A model generated the notes under the pieces. It was not told the DNA's origin. It saw only the letters and a program-made list of their open reading frames with translations, and did no database searches. Both the position numbers and the translations under genes were made by a program. From Promethearchaeota archaeon (GTDB lineage: Archaea; Asgardarchaeota; Lokiarchaeia; Sigyniarchaeales; SOKP01): a stretch of DNA of 36,401 bases. The stretch covers positions 1 through 36,401 of the forward strand of contig JABCSY010000036.1 of NCBI GenBank assembly GCA_018238625.1. Reading direction: 5' to 3'. Shown here piece after piece: positions 31,857 to 36,401 of the stretch (position 1 is its first letter; each line of letters begins with the position of its first letter).

Positions 31857-32415
31857 TTACATCTCCCCCTTTATCATGGCGTCATATTCTCCATTATCAA
31901 TCTTTCTCTGAATTACTCGCGGGTCCTCACCCTCTATTGTGGCTCCAATTGACAACACCGTCCCTACTACGGTCTTTACGGCAGTTTTGAAGGTTTTATC
32001 TAAAAAGATCTCTTTTTTAGCGTTAACAACGTTAACTACCTGTTCAAGAGTTAAATCTCCTATTTTTTCCTCAGAACTATTCGAACTCCCTTTTTCAGCG
32101 CCTAATTCTTTTAAAAGTAATGAAGCTGTACTTGGCGTTTCTACGAATATCTCAAACTGTTTTGTCGCAGGATCGCACTCGATTCTAACTGGTACTGTCA
32201 AACCCTTAAAAAGCATGGTTTTTTCGTTAACGGCGTCCACTACGTCCTTGATGTTTGCATAGGAAATCGATTCAATTTCCGTTTTATGCCAGTAGGACCT
32301 ACAGCGGGGCCGATAGGTGGCCCTCCTGAAGCATTAGGGGAAAATTTATGAAATATAAATTTTCTCTCCCTCCAGTCACAAGGGCCTTAACAACGATTTT
32401 ATTTGTTTTACTCAT
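31857..32415 (-). CDS. rpl11p: Ribosomal protein uL11, interrupted by two short introns
   Basis: Stalk-base protein of the GTPase centre. Three exons on the minus strand: 32415-32366, 32333-32284 and 32254-31857 (50, 50 and 398 bases), giving 165 residues, normal archaeal length. Unspliced reading from ATG 32415 hits a TAG after 38 codons. Spliced at the BHB sites the N-terminus reads VTGGSASGGPPIGPAVGPTG then INIKDVVDAVNEKT, the canonical uL11 pattern. Intron 1 splits Ser17 (AG|T), intron 2 splits Asn34 (A|AC). GAGG lies before the ATG. The only intact alternative frame (Met at 32240) would lack most of the conserved N-terminal domain. First gene of the stalk operon. Confidence 0.92.
32255..32283 (-). 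other. uL11 intron 2 (29 nt, BHB)
   Basis: Minus strand: central helix GCAT/ATGC, bulges AAA (32285-32283) and AAA (32256-32254), inner helix A(C)GGAAAT/ATTTCCT with loop TGAATCG. Cuts after the second bulge base join GGCATAA to ACATCAAG, restoring Gly-Ile-Asn-Ile-Lys in frame. The A runs allow neighbouring cut positions with the same product. Confidence 0.87.
32334..32365 (-). other. uL11 intron 1 (32 nt, BHB)
   Basis: Minus strand: central helix AGGG/CCCT, bulges AGA (32367-32365) and AAT (32335-32333), inner 9-bp perfect helix GAAAATTTA/TAAATTTTC with loop TATTTCA. Cuts after the second bulge base give GGAGGGAG joined to TGCTTCAGGAGGG. The outer helix is weak (CTG/CAG), i.e. a relaxed BHB as known for archaeal mRNA introns. 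Confidence 0.88.
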
Positions 32416-32524
32416 TTTCCTCGTCAAATTTTTTTATTTAAATTGAAAATTCAAAGTTAGTCATTTAAAGGCAAAGAAACGTAGATATAATGCTAAATTT
32501 TTCCAATTTATTCATTCCAATATC

Positions 32525-32534
32525 TTTTATATAT
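32525..32534 (-). promoter_or_regulatory. TATA box of the uL11-uL1-uL10-P1 operon
   Basis: ATATATAAAA on the minus strand, about 110 bases before the uL11 ATG; predicted start near 32500 with a leader of about 85 bases. The leader could carry a translational control site. Confidence 0.6.
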
Positions 32535-32578
32535 TGAAACCGTATTATTATTACGTTCTAAGTCTTTCAAAAAACTAA

Positions 32579-32601
32579 TTTTGAACTTAGTGAGTTTAAA
32601 A
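32579..32601. repeat. Inverted repeat upstream of the stalk operon (A)
   Basis: TTTTGAACT and AGTTTAAAA flank TAGTG, a 9-bp stem with one G-T pair. Shares the TTTGAAC core with repeat B, 22 bases away. Lies upstream of the uL11 TATA box, so more like a DNA operator than an RNA leader element for that operon. Confidence 0.4.
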
Positions 32602-32623
32602 ATTAATCTTTTCAAATAAACTT

Positions 32624-32649
32624 TTTGAACAAGTGTTAGCTTGTTCAAA
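32624..32649. repeat. Inverted repeat upstream of the stalk operon (B)
   Basis: TTTGAACAAG (32624-32633) and CTTGTTCAAA (32640-32649) form a perfect 10-bp dyad around TGTTAG. It may be an operator for either divergent gene. Confidence 0.45.
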
Positions 32650-32826
32650 TTTACATATCCTTTTATTAATAATACTATTGAAATTTCATTTTATGAAAAT
32701 TATTATTTTTTGTTGACATGTATTTATTTATCTAATTACTAATATCATTAATTGAGAAAACAAATAGAATGATTTTAGAATTAAATCTATTCAAATTTTA
32801 AGAGTATTAAAGGGTAAGGTTGAAAG

Positions 32827-33672
32827 ATGATCCTTTGGATATTAAATAGTGATTCGGGCATTAAATTGTTATATAAGTCGTTTTTGAAAACAGATGCTGA
32901 TGAGGATATCGTTTCTGGATTTTTAACAGCCTTTCACCATTTCTCTATGGAAGAATTTCACCAATCACTGGAATCTATAGTAATGGGTGGATTAAGGTGG
33001 ATATATATATTGGAACCAAAATTCAAATTGCTCTTCGTTGCTGCTGATACAAAAAGTACTAAAACGGCGATTTTGATGGGTAGACTTAATGTTATAAAAG
33101 AGTCTTTTATAAAAGAATTCAAACCAGTATGGATAAAAAAAGGAAATAGTTGGAATGGAAATATGAACGTATATTTACCATTTCTTAAAGTAATTGAAGA
33201 TTACTACGGTCAATGGGAGGAAGTAGAATCAATAAATCAAGTAGCTGACTTTTTTGATATTTTAGGAGTATTTCAACAAATTTTTATTATTTTGAGAAAT
33301 ATCTTAGAAAAAAGAATGTATAACAAATCAAAAAACATAGTTTTACAGAAAATAGAAGAAGTGTTTAACCAATTTCGAGAACAAGAGAAATTTAAAAATC
33401 AACCCGAATTGGAAAATATAACTTTTTCAAAAGAATCATGGTTTAACATAATAGATATTAGTTTGCTTAAAAGTGAAAAGGACATAGTTATAAAATTTTT
33501 AAAATCAATTCTTACCGAAGTAATTAAAACGCTGAAGGAAGTAAAAGGGAAAGATTTGTGTCTGAAGTATTTTAGCGATGAAAGAGTTTATACATATATT
33601 TATAACAATATGGAACTATTGAAAGATTTAAAATTAGATATGTTTTTATTAGAACTGTTTTTGTTAATATAG
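32827..33672 (+). CDS. Longin-like domain protein
   Basis: 281 residues. The first roughly 105 residues follow the Asgard longin-like pattern: ILWILNSDSGIKLLYKSF, then DIVSGFLTAFHHFSMEEF, SIVMGGLRWIYILE, FKLLFVAADTKSTKTAI and the closing helix RLNVIKESFIKEFKP. The remaining 170 residues are helical and unrecognised. Longin-like proteins partner small GTPases or SNARE-related systems in eukaryotes; their abundance in Asgard archaea is well known, the role is not. Divergent from the stalk operon. GGTTGA precedes the ATG. Confidence 0.65.
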   Translation: MILWILNSDSGIKLLYKSFLKTDADEDIVSGFLTAFHHFSMEEFHQSLESIVMGGLRWIYILEPKFKLLFVAADTKSTKTAILMGRLNVIKESFIKEFKPVWIKKGNSWNGNMNVYLPFLKVIEDYYGQWEEVESINQVADFFDILGVFQQIFIILRNILEKRMYNKSKNIVLQKIEEVFNQFREQEKFKNQPELENITFSKESWFNIIDISLLKSEKDIVIKFLKSILTEVIKTLKEVKGKDLCLKYFSDERVYTYIYNNMELLKDLKLDMFLLELFLLI

Positions 33673-33712
33673 ATTTAAGTATAAAAACATCTATAATGTA
33701 ATTGTGTTTTAT

Positions 33713-33919
33713 TTAGTCCCTACAACATAAACGACGACCAAAATCGAGATCGTGTTTCAGATATTCATTAGATAGTATTTCCATAACTTTTTCATAATTA
33801 AGTTGAGTATTATAATCTTTATTAACTATTTCAGGAATATCTTCAATTTCTATTCCCGGTATACATAATAATCTGAAAATCTCTTTCTTTATATCTTCAG
33901 ATATATCTTCGGTCATCAT
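33713..33919 (-). CDS. Small hypothetical protein, 68 residues
   Basis: Acidic helical peptide: DISEDIKKEIFRLLCIPGIEIEDIPEIVNKDY, ending FGRRLCCRD with a double cysteine. The segment resembles a short helix-turn-helix-like unit (EDIPEIVNKDYNTQLNYEKVMEIL) but no family is recognised. Lies 33 bases upstream of the FAH pair on the same strand, after convergence with the longin-like gene. Could be the first gene of that transcript. Confidence 0.45.
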   Translation of the reverse strand: MMTEDISEDIKKEIFRLLCIPGIEIEDIPEIVNKDYNTQLNYEKVMEILSNEYLKHDLDFGRRLCCRD

Positions 33920-33952
33920 AATAATTAATATTTTTTTAGCTATAATAACTAG

Positions 33953-34630
33953 TTATTTTTGTTCTAAAATAACTTCATGGGTGATGGTACCTATTTTCTC
34001 TATAGAAGCCTCTAGAACATCTCCCGGTTGTATTGGACCTATTCCGCTTGGAGTACCCGTTGCGATTATATCTCCTCTTTGCAAAGTAACGAACTTCGAT
34101 AAATATTCTAAAATTTGAGGAATTTTAAATAACATGTGTTTCGTATTAGAAAATTGTTTGGTTTGCCCGTTAAGCTTCAATTGAATTGTTAGATTATGTG
34201 GGTCGTTAATTTCGCTACTTGGAACAATTTTTGGTCCTATTGGTCCAAAAGTATCGAAATTTTTGCTTCTATACCATGGTAAATTTATATTTCTATCGCT
34301 TTTTTGCATAATTCTCGCAGTTAAGTCCAAAAAAATTGTATATCCTTGGATGTAATCTAAAGCATTATCAACCGAGATGTTTTTACACGTTTGGAAAATA
34401 ACAAAAGCTAGTTCCACTTCGTGATCTACTCGATTAAAACTCTGACTTTCGTACAAAATTTTAGGATAAATAATTGGTTTATTATCAGTTACTAGCGTAT
34501 TCAAAGTCTTCACAAAAAAAACAGGCTCTGTAGGGATGGGTGCGTTTGTCTCTCTTATATGATCCAAATAATTCCGTCCTAAACATAAAATTTTGGTTGG
34601 ATTTATATTAGTATTGCCAATTTTTATCAT
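33953..34630 (-). CDS. Fumarylacetoacetate hydrolase (FAH)-family protein (copy 2)
   Basis: 225 residues. FAH-fold motifs: ILCLGRNYLDHIRET, EPVFFVKTLNTLV, the metal pair VDHEVELAFV (two glutamates), LDLTAR (aspartate), SKNFDTFGPIGP and the C-terminal GDIIATGTPSGIGP. Probable hydrolase or decarboxylase of acylpyruvates, oxaloacetate or similar 2-oxo acids. Begins on the base after the stop of copy 1, so translationally coupled. Closely similar to copy 1; possibly a heteromeric pair. Confidence 0.85.
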   Translation of the reverse strand: MIKIGNTNINPTKILCLGRNYLDHIRETNAPIPTEPVFFVKTLNTLVTDNKPIIYPKILYESQSFNRVDHEVELAFVIFQTCKNISVDNALDYIQGYTIFLDLTARIMQKSDRNINLPWYRSKNFDTFGPIGPKIVPSSEINDPHNLTIQLKLNGQTKQFSNTKHMLFKIPQILEYLSKFVTLQRGDIIATGTPSGIGPIQPGDVLEASIEKIGTITHEVILEQK

Positions 34631-35311
34631 TTAAGCCAACTCCTTCTCTAATACCACTTTATTTGTTAGGGTACCAATCTTTTCTATCGAAGCTTCTATC
34701 AGATCTCCAGGCTTGATTGGCCCTATGCCTGCGGGTGTTCCAGTTGCTATAATATCTCCTGGTTCCATAGTAAAAAATCTTGAAATGTTTTCTAAAAGCT
34801 CAGGAATCTTAAACAGCAAATATTTAGTGTTCGATAATTGCTTAGTCTCTCCATTTATTTTTAATTCAATTTTGAGATTATGAGGGTCTTTAATTTCAGA
34901 AAGACTTACAATTACAGGACCAATTGGACCGAAAGTATCTAGTGATTTAGAGCGAAACCAAGGTAATCTTGAAACTATATCTTTTGTTTGTATCTTCCGT
35001 GCAGTAATATCGTTAAATACAGTATAACCTAATATATGATCGTAAGCTTGACTTGCACTCACATACTTACATCTATCTTTAATGATAAACGCTAATTCGA
35101 CTTCAAAATCAATTCGGTTGTATTTGCGGTTATTTAATATCCAATTTGGATAAATTATTGGTTCACCATCCCCTATCAGACAATTTAATGTTTTTGAAAA
35201 CAGAACGGGTTCTTTTGGTATTTCTGACTTTGTTTCTTCAATGTGATCCAAATAATTCGTACCAATACATATTATTTTTGTAGGGTTAATCGTTTTTTCT
35301 CCAATTTTCAT
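34631..35311 (-). CDS. Fumarylacetoacetate hydrolase (FAH)-family protein (copy 1)
   Basis: 226 residues from ATG 35311; the upstream in-frame ATG 35317 adds two residues. The later one is preferred: GGAGTGA is then 9 bases upstream, and MKIGEKTINPTKIICIG aligns with the start of copy 2 (MIKIGNTNINPTKILCLG). Motifs: IDFEVELAFI, FNDITAR, SKSLDTFGPIGP and GDIIATGTPAGIGP, with metal ligands intact. First gene of the pair. Substrate not determinable. Confidence 0.85.
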   Translation of the reverse strand: MKIGEKTINPTKIICIGTNYLDHIEETKSEIPKEPVLFSKTLNCLIGDGEPIIYPNWILNNRKYNRIDFEVELAFIIKDRCKYVSASQAYDHILGYTVFNDITARKIQTKDIVSRLPWFRSKSLDTFGPIGPVIVSLSEIKDPHNLKIELKINGETKQLSNTKYLLFKIPELLENISRFFTMEPGDIIATGTPAGIGPIKPGDLIEASIEKIGTLTNKVVLEKELA

Positions 35312-35502
35312 AGTCATATGTCACTCCTTTAGGTAGTTTGTGCCTTTGGTAAAAAAAAATCGATTAGTTCGTTGTCTTTTAGAACAAGGCAACTATACTT
35401 AATTAAATAAGGTTTAAATTTTAAAGATAATTAATTTTTAGATAATAGTAAAAGCTTAAATTGTAAGTAAAAAATAGATAAAACAAAGATAAATTGATTA
35501 AA

Positions 35503-36027
35503 ATGAGCGAAAAAGACGTAATTTTGACATTAAAGATTGCTATGGCAGCTATTTTTATGGCTGTTGGAATTACTTTAAGTTATCTTAATCCATTTGGATA
35601 TTTTTTGTTGTTTGGTACAAAGATAAATCCTTTCGCTCATTTAATAAATGTAATAACGGGAGTTCTAATAGGAGTTACTTTTTCTAGCATTACTGCTTTA
35701 GGAATTGCAAGTATACGGTATTCAGCTGGAATTGGATCGATCCACGCTTTTCATGGGGGCATATCTGGTGCGGTTGTTGTTGGAATCGTGTCTCATATTT
35801 TATGGAAAAAAAAATCGAAGTATGTTGAATATGCCGCATTTACAGAACCAATTGGTACAGTATTCATTGGTGGGACCATAACAGCTTTAATTCAAGGGTT
35901 TACACTAGAAATTCTACTATATTATTGGGTGTTATTTATGCTGAGCTCTGTTGTGGGTTCTGCTCTAGGTTTCATAGTTTTAAAAATTCTTAAGCGCTCT
36001 GGCTATTCAAGAGATAGGTTTTACTAA
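35503..36027 (+). CDS. thiW: ThiW-like ECF S component (thiamine precursor uptake)
   Basis: 174 residues from ATG 35503 (TTG 35494 is possible). Five to six hydrophobic helices; NPFAHLINVITGVLIGV and GSIHAFHGGISGAVVVG match ThiW, the S component thought to import hydroxyethylthiazole for thiamine synthesis. C-terminal helices are followed by a basic tail (ILKRSGYSRDR). I saw no TPP-riboswitch motif in the leader (35318-35502). Unlike the S-like protein at 6713 it has no long cytoplasmic N-terminus. Confidence 0.8.
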   Translation: MSEKDVILTLKIAMAAIFMAVGITLSYLNPFGYFLLFGTKINPFAHLINVITGVLIGVTFSSITALGIASIRYSAGIGSIHAFHGGISGAVVVGIVSHILWKKKSKYVEYAAFTEPIGTVFIGGTITALIQGFTLEILLYYWVLFMLSSVVGSALGFIVLKILKRSGYSRDRFY

Positions 36028-36058
36028 ATATAAAAAAATTTATTATTCCAAAAAATTT

Positions 36059-36401
36059 ATGAAATTTAGTAAAGAATTAAATTTTAGCAATTTAATCGGT
36101 CAGAAAACACTTATCTATGGGGAAACGAATACTGGTAAAACTTTATATACCGCTAATTTTGTTCAATTCCTCCTAGAAAGTAAAAAAATTAACCCTAAAG
36201 AGATAAGCATATTAGATTTTGCTCCAAAGCTAACTTATTTTAACGATTTAAAAATTGGTGGAAGAGTTCAAGATTATTTCGAAAATAGCGTAAAATGTAA
36301 TAACATTAAAGTTATAGGAGAAATTATTCCCCCCCGCCTAAACGCTAAGAATAAAAATGAAATGTATAGCAATATTTCTCATAATTTTAAAACAATATAT
36401 G
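36059..36401 (+). CDS. P-loop NTPase (3' end cut by window edge)
   Basis: 114 residues visible from ATG 36059, open to the window end. Walker A motif GETNTGKT at about residues 21-28 (LIYGETNTGKTLYTANFVQFLLE), followed by ISILDFAPK, which could be a Walker B-like strand. The N-terminus (MKFSKELNFSNLIGQKTL) is soluble. Not assignable to a family from this part. Starts 31 bases after thiW on the same strand. Confidence 0.75.
   Translation, partial: MKFSKELNFSNLIGQKTLIYGETNTGKTLYTANFVQFLLESKKINPKEISILDFAPKLTYFNDLKIGGRVQDYFENSVKCNNIKVIGEIIPPRLNAKNKNEMYSNISHNFKTIY

Larger units (their letters stand above)
32416..32826. other. Divergent intergenic region between uL11 and a longin-like gene
   Basis: 411 AT-rich bases without a gene. 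They contain the uL11 TATA box (32525-32534) and two hairpin-forming repeats (32579-32601 and 32624-32649), listed separately. Nothing else recognised; the promoter of the rightward gene is not obvious. Confidence 0.6.

Noticed and set aside
31387..31911. A 174-codon rightward frame opposite uL1
   Set aside because: It is antisense to a certain ribosomal gene; its low-complexity Leu/Ser/Phe composition is typical of a shadow frame.
31857..32240. A short uL11 starting at Met 32240
   Set aside because: It lacks the conserved N-terminal domain (GPPIGP region), which is encoded upstream in pieces.
31857..32415. uL11 as a frameshifted pseudogene
   Set aside because: The remaining frame is intact, both breaks coincide with BHB-type hairpins, and standard cuts restore the exact conserved sequence with codons split in two different phases. 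Random indels would not do this.
35318..35502. A TPP riboswitch before thiW
   Set aside because: No CTGAGA-type motif or conserved TPP core was seen in the leader.
1..36401. CRISPR arrays, insertion sequences, integrases or att sites
   Set aside because: No regularly spaced repeats, transposase-like proteins or long terminal inverted repeats were seen.

Overview
The window is AT-rich archaeal DNA and almost certainly Asgard, most like Lokiarchaeia (inferred from gene content; no 16S rRNA is present). The evidence is: archaeal/eukaryotic-type ribosomal proteins (eS4, eL32, eL19, eL34, eL14, P0, P1); GGTGA-type Shine-Dalgarno sites and TATA boxes; a Roadblock/LC7 protein and two longin-like proteins; zinc-ribbon membrane and coiled-coil proteins; and archaeal/eukaryotic selenocysteine machinery (EFSec and SepSecS).

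Layout. 1-6653 (+) is the distal S10/spc ribosomal operon: uL14-uL24-eS4-uL5-uS14-uS8-uL6-eL32-eL19-uL18-uS5-uL30-uL15. 6713-9037 holds an ECF-type S component and two surface proteins. 9088-15729 is a selenocysteine region: EFSec with a Roadblock gene (-), then tRNA-Sec(UCA) followed by SepSecS (+), with a zinc-ribbon coiled-coil gene, a small basic zinc protein and two tandem CoA-type Nudix hydrolases between them. 15876-18583 holds an unknown gene and two tandem MBL-fold hydrolases. 18617-18796 (-) is tRNA-Ile(UAU). 18979-23918 (+) holds two small coiled-coil proteins, a longin/TPR-like protein, a SAM hydrolase, a Nudix-NMNAT fusion and RtcA. 24081-27220 (+) holds a Yip1-like membrane protein, an unknown gene, eL34, CMP kinase, eL14 and tRNA-Ser(GGA). 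27278-32415 (-) reads, in transcription order, uL11-uL1-uL10-P1 then SecY-EMC3/DUF106. 32827-36401 holds a longin-like protein, a small unknown, two tandem FAH-family enzymes, ThiW and a partial P-loop protein.

The strongest signal is RNA splicing. Three tRNA genes and one ribosomal protein gene are interrupted by eight very short introns (19-48 nt). Nearly all fold into bulge-helix-bulge (BHB) motifs, cut sites of the archaeal tRNA-splicing endonuclease. tRNA-Sec has two (D arm, T loop), tRNA-Ile(UAU) three (D loop, D arm, anticodon loop) and tRNA-Ser one (37/38). The uL11 gene has two introns, 32 and 29 nt, both frame-disrupting, in the most conserved part of its N-terminal domain; removing them at the predicted BHB cuts restores a canonical uL11. 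A second theme is non-AUG initiation: uS8 appears to start at AUA and a coiled-coil gene at AUC, each placed correctly behind a good Shine-Dalgarno. The spc operon is also rearranged: secY and DUF106 lie inverted behind the L12-stalk operon, about 21 kb from uL15.
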